This document shows, piece after piece, positions 29,390-36,815 of a stretch of 64,000 nucleotides of DNA. Every line of letters starts with the position of its first letter. The stretch's first letter is position 1. The DNA comes from G051132615 sp051132615 (GTDB lineage: Bacteria; Pseudomonadota; Gammaproteobacteria; Burkholderiales; Neisseriaceae). Location of the stretch: positions 2,852,001-2,916,000 of the forward strand of contig NZ_CP152375.1 in the NCBI RefSeq assembly GCF_051132615.1, written 5' to 3'. The notes beneath the pieces were generated by a model. That model had not been told where the DNA came from and ran no database searches. It saw nothing but the letters and a program-made list of their open reading frames with translations. A program made the translations under genes and the position numbers.

Positions 29390-29992
29390 TTAAAAAAAGC
29401 GACAAAAGGGATTAAAGAGAAATTTATCCTTTTCGTTTTTAACATGAAATATTAATGTTACAGATCCAAAAAATTCTGATAACCATAGTTTTTCAAATGC
29501 AATAGCACATTGTGGTACACAACTGGTGTGTTTGATCATAACAACATTGTCTGCCATAAGATTGGGTGCGGCAAATCGAGCCAATTGGTAGAATGGAAAG
29601 TTCTAAGGTTGAAGACCCAGTAAAATCTCTAAAGGTTTGTTTTTTATATAGGCTGTACCAGAACATTGTTTCAAATTTTTTGGTGCCAGTAGCTTTTCTG
29701 TATTTTGTGCATAATACTCAATAATATCAGCGCTAAGTAACACTTCACCTTTAGCTTCACTCAGTAATTTGTCCATTTCTAATGTAATTAAATGGGCAAA
29801 TTCATTAACATTATTTCTTAAAAGCATTGCTGCTTTATTCGTAATGGCGGCACGCTCAGTGAACGATATTTGTTCTCAAGTGTCAAAACAACAATAAGCT
29901 ATACTAATAATATGTTCAAGTCTCGATTTATTTATCGTGGGAAAGGTTTTTATCGTTTCTTCGGTATAAGGGTTAATGGCTTGATAATTCAT
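29390..29992 (-). pseudogene. Remnant of succinate-semialdehyde dehydrogenase (aldehyde dehydrogenase family)
   Basis: Reading the minus strand from ATG 29992 gives MNYQAINPYTEETIKTFP..., the typical N terminus of NAD(P)-dependent succinate-semialdehyde dehydrogenase. An in-frame TGA follows after CCFDT, then EQISFTERAAITNKAAMLL continues in frame to a stop at LLGLQP. The next segment (ENLPFYQLARFAAPNLMADN, MIKHTSCVPQCAIAFEKL) again matches the family, beginning where an intact enzyme has PWNFPFYQ. The match ends about 200 residues in; the catalytic domain is gone. At least two stops plus a truncation make this a decayed gene. Confidence 0.85.
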
Positions 29993-30100
29993 TTTTTCCT
30001 TTTCTTGAACATGTGAAATCAATTTGACTATGTGTTTTTTTATGTATCATCTAAGGCAAGTATATCCATCGTATATTTTTAATCTCATCTTTATTTATTG

Positions 30101-30117
30101 TCTGTGCGTTAACATGC
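30101..30117 (+). promoter_or_regulatory. TCTGTRCGTTA motif, copy 2
   Basis: TCTGTGCGTTA followed by ACATGC, about 160 bases upstream of the Crp/Fnr-family gene start. It is identical to copy 1 over 11 bases (ATTGTCTGTGCGTTAA resembles copy 3 further out). Confidence 0.42.
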
Positions 30118-30267
30118 TTTAAAACATATAGCTGTTGTGATCAAAATTGATTAATCATTATTTGTTGTTTTTTTGATTGATTCTTATATGGATTTTTTTA
30201 AATTAAAACAGATAGGAAAAAATAAATAAAAAAATAATTGAATCAATTTTTAAGAATTGGAGTAAAT

Positions 30268-30984
30268 ATGTACCAAGGAAATAATCATCAAAAAAACCAT
30301 TTGTTAGAAGCCTTACCTATTGAAGCCCAAAACCGTCTTGCATCACATTTAGAGCCAATTTCTATGCCACTTGGAATGGTATTATATGAGTCAGGAGATA
30401 TTCCAAATTATGTTTATTTTCCCACAGATGCCATTGTGTCACTTTTATACGTAATGGAAAACGGTGCATCTGCTGAAATAGCTGTTATTGGAAATGAAGG
30501 GTTTGTTGGCGTCTCTATTTTCATGGGGGGGGAAAGCACAATAAATAGAGCTGTGGTTCAAAGCGCTGGTTTTGCCTATAGAATAGCCAAACAAAAGTTT
30601 AATGAGGAATTTAATCGTTATGGTGATATGTTACGTCTAATGTTACGCTATACACAGGCTTTAATCACGCAAATGTCGCAAACAGCAGTATGTAACCGTC
30701 ATCATTCTATTGAACAACAATTATGTCGTTGGCTTTTGCTCTCTCTTGATAGATTACCTGATAATCAATTGTTTATGACTCAGGAGTTGATTGCCAACAT
30801 GTTGGGGGTACGTAGAGGAGGTGTCACGGAAGCAGCTGGTAAATTACAAAAATTGGGTATCATTGAATATAACCGTGGTCATATAACTGTGTTAAACAGA
30901 GCATTACTTGAACAGCTATGTTGTGAATGTTATGCCGTTGTAAAAAAAGAAACAGATCGCTTGCTTCCTCTTTCATTAACTTAG
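30268..30984 (+). CDS. Crp/Fnr-family transcriptional regulator
   Basis: 238 residues from ATG 30268 (TTGGAG upstream; the frame extends to a TTG at 30238 without a ribosome site). Residues ~20-140 form a cyclic-nucleotide-binding-type beta-barrel (VLYESGDIPNYVYFPTDAIV, AVIGNEGFVGVSIF) and the C-terminal ~90 a winged helix-turn-helix (MTQELIANMLGVRRGGVTEA). There is no N-terminal cysteine cluster, so it is not a true Fnr, and the cAMP-contact sequence of Crp is not evident. It belongs to the group of short Crp-like regulators seen beside stress genes. Copies of an 11-bp motif before this gene and after it make autoregulation plausible. Confidence 0.87.
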   Translation: MYQGNNHQKNHLLEALPIEAQNRLASHLEPISMPLGMVLYESGDIPNYVYFPTDAIVSLLYVMENGASAEIAVIGNEGFVGVSIFMGGESTINRAVVQSAGFAYRIAKQKFNEEFNRYGDMLRLMLRYTQALITQMSQTAVCNRHHSIEQQLCRWLLLSLDRLPDNQLFMTQELIANMLGVRRGGVTEAAGKLQKLGIIEYNRGHITVLNRALLEQLCCECYAVVKKETDRLLPLSLT

Positions 30985-31027
30985 AATAGGCATAATCGTT
31001 ATCTATATTCTATAGTTACTGTAATAA

Positions 31028-31044
31028 GTCCATTAACGTACAGA
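31028..31044 (-). promoter_or_regulatory. TCTGTRCGTTA motif, copy 3 (inverted)
   Basis: On the minus strand: TCTGTACGTTA then ATGGAC. It lies about 70 bases upstream of the SYLF lipoprotein gene, a typical operator distance. Confidence 0.42.
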
Positions 31045-31112
31045 CAATTAAGTCATCTTTATGGTTAATATGAGGATAGATATAAAAAATGATTACTATA
31101 GAAAGAGAGATA

Positions 31113-31676
31113 ATGATGATTAAAACATTAATGGCTATGATGCTCAGTTTTATGATATTAGGCTGTACCACAACAAGTACCGACAGTTTGAAAAATAATA
31201 TGTCAGAAAGACAAAAAATTAATAGTCAGGTAAACGAAACCTTAGTTCAGCTTTATAAAGAGGCAAAAGGCTCTGAGCAGATGGCTTTACAAGCAAAAGG
31301 TATTTTGATATTTCCATCAGTTTACACCGCAGCACTTGTTGTCGGAGGCGAGTATGGGAAAGGGGCTTTAAGGATAGGGAATAAAAATGCTGGATACTAT
31401 CAAACTGTTACGGGGTCTCTTGGGGTACAAGCGGGTGCTCAATCAAAAGCCATTATTTTATTTTTTATGACCAAAGAGTCGTTGACGGATTTTCAAAAAA
31501 GCAATGGATGGACTGCAGGAGCACATGCCAATATTGCTTTATTTAAGGTTGGCGCTGACGGGACTATTGATACAGATACAGCAAAGGCTTCCATTGTTGG
31601 GTTTGTTCTCACAAATGGTGGATTAATGTTCAATGCCTCTTTAAATGGTACGAAAGTTTCTAAGCTTGATATTTAG
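31113..31676 (+). CDS. SYLF/YSC84-domain lipoprotein
   Basis: 187 residues from the ATG at 31113 (AGAGAGA upstream; an in-frame ATG at 31089 precedes it). A lipobox (MILGC) marks a lipid-anchored protein. The mature part matches the SYLF (YSC84) domain: AKGILIFPSVYTAALVVGGEYGKG, TGSLGVQAGAQSKAIILFFM and GLMFNASLNGTKVSKL. The domain binds phospholipids in eukaryotes. In bacteria it occurs as a small stress-induced periplasmic lipoprotein of unclear role. A stress-type motif lies upstream and a terminator follows. Confidence 0.87.
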   Translation: MMIKTLMAMMLSFMILGCTTTSTDSLKNNMSERQKINSQVNETLVQLYKEAKGSEQMALQAKGILIFPSVYTAALVVGGEYGKGALRIGNKNAGYYQTVTGSLGVQAGAQSKAIILFFMTKESLTDFQKSNGWTAGAHANIALFKVGADGTIDTDTAKASIVGFVLTNGGLMFNASLNGTKVSKLDI

Positions 31677-31715
31677 CCCATTAATTTCATATAAAAAAAC
31701 AATGACCTAAATATT

Positions 31716-31750
31716 AAAAACCCCTTAGAATATAAGGGATTTTCATTTTT
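31716..31750 (+). terminator. Rho-independent terminator after SYLF lipoprotein
   Basis: AAAACCCCTTA pairs with TAAGGGATTTT (one mismatch) across a 5-base loop and is followed by a T-rich stretch. Confidence 0.7.
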
Positions 31751-31813
31751 TGTTAGCCATTATAAAAATAAACAAATTGTATTTTGGTACACTCAACTTT
31801 AAGGAAATTTCAT

Positions 31814-32341
31814 ATGATGAAATATATTACATTAACAATACTTGCATTAACTGCAAATGCTCATGTTTTGGCAGAAACAACAACAATAAATATGAATCTT
31901 GTTTCGCAAGACGGCGTAGGGAAAAATATAGGTTATGTGACTGTCTCTGAAACTGATTATGGCTTGTTGTTTACACCAAATTTAACAGGGGTAGCTGATG
32001 GGGTACATGGGTTTCATATCCATGTAAATCCAAGTTGTGATGTTTCTATTAATAAAGACAATACCATAACTCCCGCAGGGGCCGCAGGAGGGCATTTTGA
32101 CCCTTTACAAACAAATAAACATTTGGGGCCTTATAATAATCAGGGGCATTTAGGTGATCTTCCTGCTTTATCTGTGTTTAATAACCAAGCCAATTATCCT
32201 GTTTTAGCGCCTCGACTCAATAAAATTAACCAAATAAAAAACCATGCTTTAATGGTTCACGTTGGTGGTGATAACCATGATGATCATCCTGTTGCCTTGG
32301 GTGGTGGTGGCGCAAGATTTGCGTGTGGCGTGATTAAATAA
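31814..32341 (+). CDS. sodC: Periplasmic Cu/Zn superoxide dismutase
   Basis: About 175 residues. A signal peptide (KYITLTILALTANAHVLAE) is followed by the SodC fold with copper ligands in GFHIHVNPSCD, the bridging and zinc ligands in AAGGHFDP, HLGPYNNQGHLGDLPAL, and the final copper His in HALMVHVGGDNH. The C-terminal disulfide partner lies in GGGGARFACGVIK. It converts superoxide to peroxide and oxygen in the periplasm. ATG 31814 has AAGGAA upstream; the longer frame to a TTG at 31784 is not needed. Confidence 0.94.
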   Translation: MMKYITLTILALTANAHVLAETTTINMNLVSQDGVGKNIGYVTVSETDYGLLFTPNLTGVADGVHGFHIHVNPSCDVSINKDNTITPAGAAGGHFDPLQTNKHLGPYNNQGHLGDLPALSVFNNQANYPVLAPRLNKINQIKNHALMVHVGGDNHDDHPVALGGGGARFACGVIK

Positions 32342-32364
32342 AGACGAAGATTACTTTAAAATAA

Positions 32365-32407
32365 ATAGAAGATATGGTCTTATTTTTTTTAAGACCATAT
32401 CTTCTAT
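32365..32407. terminator. Perfect 17-bp hairpin between sodC and fumC
   Basis: The arms 32365-32381 and 32391-32407 (core GAAGATATGGTCTT) are exact complements around a 9-base AT8 loop. It ends just before the fumC ribosome site (AGGAAA). No T tract follows, so it may terminate sodC only weakly, or shape the start of the fumC message. Confidence 0.5.
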
Positions 32408-32419
32408 AAAGGAAAACTT

Positions 32420-33820
32420 ATGGATGCTTGGCGTACTGAAACCGACTCAATGGGACCTATTGAAGTGCCATCTGGTCAGCTTTGGGGGGCTCAAACCCAA
32501 CGTTCTTTAAAATATTTTCATATTTCTAATGAAACCATGCCTACTGATTTGATTCATGCTTTGGCTTTGATCAAAAAAGTAGCAGCAAAGGTCAATATGG
32601 ATTTAGGTTTATTACCAGCAAACCGTGCACAAGCAATTATAAGTGCGGCGGATGAAGTGCTTGCCCAACAACATGTCTCTGAGTTTCCTCTTTCTGTGTG
32701 GCAAACAGGTTCTGGTACCCAGACCAATATGAACATGAATGAGGTTTTGGCAAATCGTGCCAGTGAAATCTTAGGGGGGGAGCGAGGTGAGCATAGATTG
32801 ATTCATCCAAATGATGACGTGAATAAAAGCCAAAGTTCAAATGATGTTTTTCCAACAGCAATGCATATTGCTGCGGTAATCGCTATAACAAAAAAATTAA
32901 TACCTGCTTTGGATGAGTTAATACACACCATGACGAACAAAGCAAATGAATTTAATCATATTATTAAAGTTGGACGAACACATTTACAAGATGCGGTTCC
33001 CTTAACACTGGGGCAAGAGATTTCTGGATGGGGGGCAATGTTAGCGCATAATTTAATACATATAAAAGCAACATTGACTCATTTATATGAATTGGCTCTA
33101 GGTGGAACAGCTGTAGGGACAGGCCTTAATAGTCCACCACAATATGCCCAGCTTTCAGCAGAAAATTTGGCTCAAATAACGCAACAACCTTTTTGTTCTT
33201 CGCCAAATAAATTTGAATCTTTAGCAAGTTGTGATGCTTTGGTTCAAGCTCATGGTTCAATTAAAGGGCTTGCTGCTTCTTTAATGAAAGTTGCCAATGA
33301 TATTCGATGGTTGTCCTCTGGTCCTCGTTGTGGTATTGGTGAAATAAATATTCCTGAAAATGAGCCAGGTAGCTCAATTATGCCTGGGAAAGTCAATCCA
33401 ACCCAATGTGAAGCCATGACCATGTTATGTGCTCAAGTAATGGGTAATGATGTGGCTATTGGTATTGGTGGTGCATCAGGTAATTTTGAGTTAAATGTAT
33501 TTCGCCCTATGATTATTTATAATTTTTTACAATCTGTTCAACTTTTGGCCGATGGCATACAGAGCTTTAATCATCATTGTGTCATGGGAATAGAGCCAAA
33601 TCAAAAAAAAATAGACCAATTACTTCATGGCTCTTTAATGCTTGTCACCGTTTTAACACCCCATATTGGTTATGATAAAGCTGCTGCTATTGCTAAAAAA
33701 GCGTATAAAGAAGAGCTAACCTTAAAAGAGTCTGCGTTGAAATTAGGTTATTTAACAGAGGCTCAGTTTGACTCTTGGGTACGCCCAGATAAAATGCTGG
33801 GAAATTTGCCAGAAGATTAA
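32420..33820 (+). CDS. fumC: Class II fumarate hydratase
   Basis: 466 residues, the standard length of the iron-independent homotetrameric fumarase. Characteristic blocks: SGTQTNMNMNEVLANRA, HPNDDVNKSQSSNDVFPTAM, TAVGTGLN and the fumarase/aspartase signature GSSIMPGKVNPTQCEAM. It interconverts fumarate and malate in the cytoplasm. Being oxygen-stable, it is often co-regulated with superoxide defence, and here it sits directly after sodC. AGGAAA precedes ATG 32420. Confidence 0.96.
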   Translation: MDAWRTETDSMGPIEVPSGQLWGAQTQRSLKYFHISNETMPTDLIHALALIKKVAAKVNMDLGLLPANRAQAIISAADEVLAQQHVSEFPLSVWQTGSGTQTNMNMNEVLANRASEILGGERGEHRLIHPNDDVNKSQSSNDVFPTAMHIAAVIAITKKLIPALDELIHTMTNKANEFNHIIKVGRTHLQDAVPLTLGQEISGWGAMLAHNLIHIKATLTHLYELALGGTAVGTGLNSPPQYAQLSAENLAQITQQPFCSSPNKFESLASCDALVQAHGSIKGLAASLMKVANDIRWLSSGPRCGIGEINIPENEPGSSIMPGKVNPTQCEAMTMLCAQVMGNDVAIGIGGASGNFELNVFRPMIIYNFLQSVQLLADGIQSFNHHCVMGIEPNQKKIDQLLHGSLMLVTVLTPHIGYDKAAAIAKKAYKEELTLKESALKLGYLTEAQFDSWVRPDKMLGNLPED

Positions 33821-33845
33821 TTCAATAACCGTTTGTACTTGTATA

Positions 33846-33888
33846 GGTTATGGTTTATTGGTAATAGGTTTGATAATAAACCATAACC
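33846..33888. terminator. Bidirectional terminator between fumC and the next gene
   Basis: GGTTATGGTTTATT (33846-33859) and AATAAACCATAACC (33875-33888) are perfect complements with a 15-base loop. The hairpin overlaps the last codons of the minus-strand gene, whose stop is at 33848, and sits 25 bases after the fumC stop. Confidence 0.6.
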
Positions 33889-34330
33889 CCGAAGCACTGT
33901 TTAATGAACAAGTATATTCAAAATCATCCACAATTTTTACAATTTGAACAGGCCTCATACCAAGCTTCGTATATTGACGAATTGTGTCTGTCATCATGTC
34001 CACGACAAAAGAGTAATACGCTTTTTGGTCTTTATTTCCAGTGAGTGCTCTGACTGTCACCGTATTGATCAGCCCAGAGTTAATCATAACCTCTTGTGGA
34101 AAATTTTTGTGTTTTAAGATAATGGTTATTTTTTTTAAAATATCTTCGCTTGGGTCAAGCACCCCAATCATTTTGTGAAATTGACTTAATTGGGTGCTAA
34201 AACTTCTGACTTCATTAATATTTTGAATGTTTATTTGGGAAAGATTGTTAATGGTTTTGGGGTGAAAATTATCGATGATTTTATTAAAGAGACCCGTAAA
34301 TTCATCTAGTGAAATATTAAGATTATTCAT
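33848..34330 (-). CDS. Hypothetical cytoplasmic protein (160 aa)
   Basis: 160 residues, no signal peptide or membrane span. The first half is helical (LDEFTGLFNKIIDNFHPKTI, INEVRSFSTQLSQFHKMIGV); the second looks alpha/beta (VTVRALTGNKDQKAYYSFVV, RPVQIVKIVDDFEYTC). I do not recognise the family. It stands alone with an AAGGAT ribosome site and overlaps the fumC-side terminator at its 3' end. Confidence 0.6.
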   Translation of the reverse strand: MNNLNISLDEFTGLFNKIIDNFHPKTINNLSQINIQNINEVRSFSTQLSQFHKMIGVLDPSEDILKKITIILKHKNFPQEVMINSGLINTVTVRALTGNKDQKAYYSFVVDMMTDTIRQYTKLGMRPVQIVKIVDDFEYTCSLNSASGLWFIIKPITNKP

Positions 34331-34536
34331 GATAGCGAATCCTTAGGTGGTTAAAAAATCAGTTATTGAATCATAACCTAAGTCATGACTTGAGTTTATG
34401 CAATTTAAAAGATTATTTTTTAATCGTTAAATTGTGATGAAAAGTGATCAGCTTGACGAATAGAGTGTAATAATTGAATATCTAAAAATCTTATTGCTGT
34501 AAACAATAAGATTGGCAAACTAAGTTTAATCGTTAA

Positions 34537-34572
34537 TTTTTAGGAAGCCATTTTAAAATGGCTTCCTAAAAA
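34537..34572. terminator. 36-base perfect palindrome downstream of the DMT/88-aa operon
   Basis: TTTTTAGGAAGCCATTTT is followed at once by its exact reverse complement. It lies 7 bases beyond the stop of the 88-aa gene (34579). The U tract expected for an intrinsic terminator is missing on the minus strand, so it may work with Rho or bind a protein. A smaller repeat (AATCTTATTG/CAATAAGATT) lies just beyond, near 34487-34513. Confidence 0.5.
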
Positions 34573-34578
34573 AAACGA

Positions 34579-34845
34579 TTAATCTCTAAGATAGCGATTA
34601 ATCGTTTTAGCGCTGTCCTCTGTCGCTTGGAAATAGATATTCAACTCATTATCGGAGCCTAGTTCAAAGCCAGCTTCTTCTAAAAGTCCATTTGCTTGAG
34701 CTGTCATCAACGCATTAAGCACACCTTTTTTATTGAATGCTTTAAAGTTAGCATATTCACTTTTTAATGCATTCATCACATCTGATACAGATGCTTTATC
34801 TACAGTTGTAAAGTGTTTTAAAATGGCAAAATTTAATGGTTTCAT
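34579..34845 (-). CDS. Small protein coupled to DMT transporter, function unknown
   Basis: 88 residues, starting by an ATGA overlap on the stop of the transporter upstream, hence translationally coupled. The sequence (VSDVMNALKSEYANFKAFNK, VLNALMTAQANGLLEEAGFE) suggests a small winged-helix or helical domain, followed by an acidic strand (ELNIYFQATED). No family recognised. By position it may regulate or partner the transporter, or belong to choline metabolism. Confidence 0.65.
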   Translation of the reverse strand: MKPLNFAILKHFTTVDKASVSDVMNALKSEYANFKAFNKKGVLNALMTAQANGLLEEAGFELGSDNELNIYFQATEDSAKTINRYLRD

Positions 34846-35933
34846 ACAATATCACCTTTCTGTTCACGCTTTTTAAATAAATCAAGTGGGTTCATTGCAA
34901 TAGTAAAAATACCAATAATCATGGTGACTGCTGCGAGCCAAGCAATAGGGGGCATAGACCAGCCGTCTTGCTTGAAAGCAATACCAAGCAACAGCCAACA
35001 GAAGAATGGGCCCCAGAAAGAAAATGCACCATTACACGACATACCCAGCGCCGCACCACACATTGCATTGCCTTTATACCAAAGCATAAAGCCTAAGTAC
35101 GCACCAAGCCCGGCAATCACGAACCACATCATTGCATTGACATCGGTAAACGCTTGAGCGACCATGTCGAATCCATTTACACCAGAAAAATATGAGAATA
35201 TAGGAACCAGAATAATTAAGTTTGATAAGCCAGATGTCACTTGGCGAATGGTGATACCAATTTCAGGGTCTATCATGGATGTACTATAGCCTGCCACACA
35301 GCCTTCAATGCCCCAACCAAGTGCTGCTAGGAAACCAAAGAATATCCCTAAAAACAAATTTTCTGGTGCACCATCACTGAATCCAGTCATGCCAATCATG
35401 ACGCTGGCAAGAAAACAAATACCAATGCCCAACAACATGCGTGAGTTAAGTGTTTGTTTAAATAAAAAACGTCCTAAAATAGCGCCTATGGCAGGGCATA
35501 GAGCACTAATGGGTACAACAATAGAACCAGCCTGTTGTAGCCCTATAACGTAGAAAGTACTTGCAAGAGGTCCCCCAACAAGCGCTGCGCCAATCATAAT
35601 GGCACCAGGTTTTGATTTTAAACAGCGGAAAAAATCGAGAAGTTTCCCTTTGAAAGCAGCAATACCAATTGCCCATACGGCACTACAAGTATCTGTTGTT
35701 GCTGCACCAAGAGCGCTTAATAAAAATATAACCGCAAAAGTTGAAAGTCCTGAATTTTCTCCATACCATGTTTGCCATATACCTAAACTCATGGCAAGCG
35801 TCATTGATGCTGTGTAGGTGCCATAAAAAACACCTGAAAGAACGGCAGTGATGATTCCCCTTCGATGAAAATCAAGATCTAACTTCCTCTTGATGGTAAT
35901 TGCATTGGAATTAATGCCAGATATTTGCCCCAT
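34842..35933 (-). CDS. DMT-superfamily transporter next to the choline lyase locus
   Basis: 363 residues with about ten membrane spans in two homologous halves, in the manner of EamA/GRP-type drug/metabolite transporters (IVVPISALCPAIGAILGRFL, VSAxxW-like FGFLAALGWGIEGCVAGYS). GGAG precedes ATG 35933. It diverges from the choline trimethylamine-lyase genes across a 240-base control region, so it may import choline or export trimethylamine or another product; the sequence does not say which. Followed by an overlapping 88-aa gene. Confidence 0.78.
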   Translation of the reverse strand: MGQISGINSNAITIKRKLDLDFHRRGIITAVLSGVFYGTYTASMTLAMSLGIWQTWYGENSGLSTFAVIFLLSALGAATTDTCSAVWAIGIAAFKGKLLDFFRCLKSKPGAIMIGAALVGGPLASTFYVIGLQQAGSIVVPISALCPAIGAILGRFLFKQTLNSRMLLGIGICFLASVMIGMTGFSDGAPENLFLGIFFGFLAALGWGIEGCVAGYSTSMIDPEIGITIRQVTSGLSNLIILVPIFSYFSGVNGFDMVAQAFTDVNAMMWFVIAGLGAYLGFMLWYKGNAMCGAALGMSCNGAFSFWGPFFCWLLLGIAFKQDGWSMPPIAWLAAVTMIIGIFTIAMNPLDLFKKREQKGDIV

Positions 35934-36137
35934 AACCTATCTCCGTTAATGTTATATTGCATAAGATCATTATGGGGAACTTGATTTTCTTTTGTAAAGA
36001 AAGATTTATGAAAAATCAGCCATAATTTGAGCAAAAGCAAGAAACCATGGTTTTGGTTTTGACTTACATAAGTGAAGAAGATATAAATTGTAAACAGACA
36101 TATCATTACATCGTTAAATTTATATTTTTGTATGATT

Positions 36138-36166
36138 TTGACATTAATGACGGCATACTCTAAAAT
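36138..36166 (+). promoter_or_regulatory. Sigma70-like promoter of the choline lyase operon
   Basis: A perfect TTGACA -35 box (36138-36143) and TAAAAT -10 box (36161-36166) with the ideal 17-base spacer. Transcription would start near 36173, giving a short leader if translation begins at the ATG 36193. Confidence 0.65.
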
Positions 36167-36192
36167 TAAGACTCTAAATGGCTGGAGAGTGT

Positions 36193-36795
36193 ATGAGGTA
36201 TCGTGGGGAAAGCGCCTTAGGTTTAATCGAAACAGTTGGGATGGTGCCTGCTATTTACGGTGCAGACAACATGCTTAAAGCTGCGAATGTTCAGTTAGTG
36301 GCTTATGAGAATATTGGTTCTACCTTAGTCACCATTATGATTAAAGGCGATGTGGCCGCTGTAGAGGCTTCTGTAGAAGCTGGTGCTTCGGCTGCCGCTT
36401 CTATAGGTAAATTAACGGCAAGTAATGTTATGCCTCGCCCTGTTCGTGGTGTAGGCGATATTGTTTCTGTCCATGCAATAGAAGAAGAAAATAACGGCCG
36501 ACCCCAAGCACTTGGATTGATAGAAACTTTTGGTATCGTATTCGCACTTGAAGCTGCTGATGCTATGGTAAAAGCTTCAGGGGCAGAGTTAATTGGTTAT
36601 GAAAATGTTGCTTCTGGTTATATTTCTGTTTTGGTCCAAGGAGATGTTGCTGCATGTCAAGCTGCTGTAACAGCAGGTATCAATGCAGTTGAAGCGATGG
36701 GCGCATCTGTTTATAGCTCTATTGTTATTCCTAGTCCTCATCCAGGTTTAACAAAAATTACAAAGCTATATCTTATTGAAAATTTATTATCCTAA
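36193..36795 (+). CDS. Tandem-domain bacterial microcompartment shell protein (BMC-T)
   Basis: 200 residues holding two BMC domains: residues ~7-95 (ALGLIETVGMVPAIYGADNM..., GDVAAVEASVEAGASAA) and ~105-190 (ALGLIETFGIVFALEAADAM..., GDVAACQAAVTAGINAVE). BMC-T proteins form trimers shaped like hexamers in the shells of metabolosomes, often with a central pore. The Cys that binds an iron-sulfur cluster in PduT-type pores is not evident. The frame also has ATG 36178, but the promoter's predicted start lies only about 5 bases before it, and GGAGAG precedes 36193. It is the only shell gene in the window. Confidence 0.9.
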   Translation: MRYRGESALGLIETVGMVPAIYGADNMLKAANVQLVAYENIGSTLVTIMIKGDVAAVEASVEAGASAAASIGKLTASNVMPRPVRGVGDIVSVHAIEEENNGRPQALGLIETFGIVFALEAADAMVKASGAELIGYENVASGYISVLVQGDVAACQAAVTAGINAVEAMGASVYSSIVIPSPHPGLTKITKLYLIENLLS

Positions 36796-36815
36796 GTTAA
36801 GATTTGAGGGACAGA

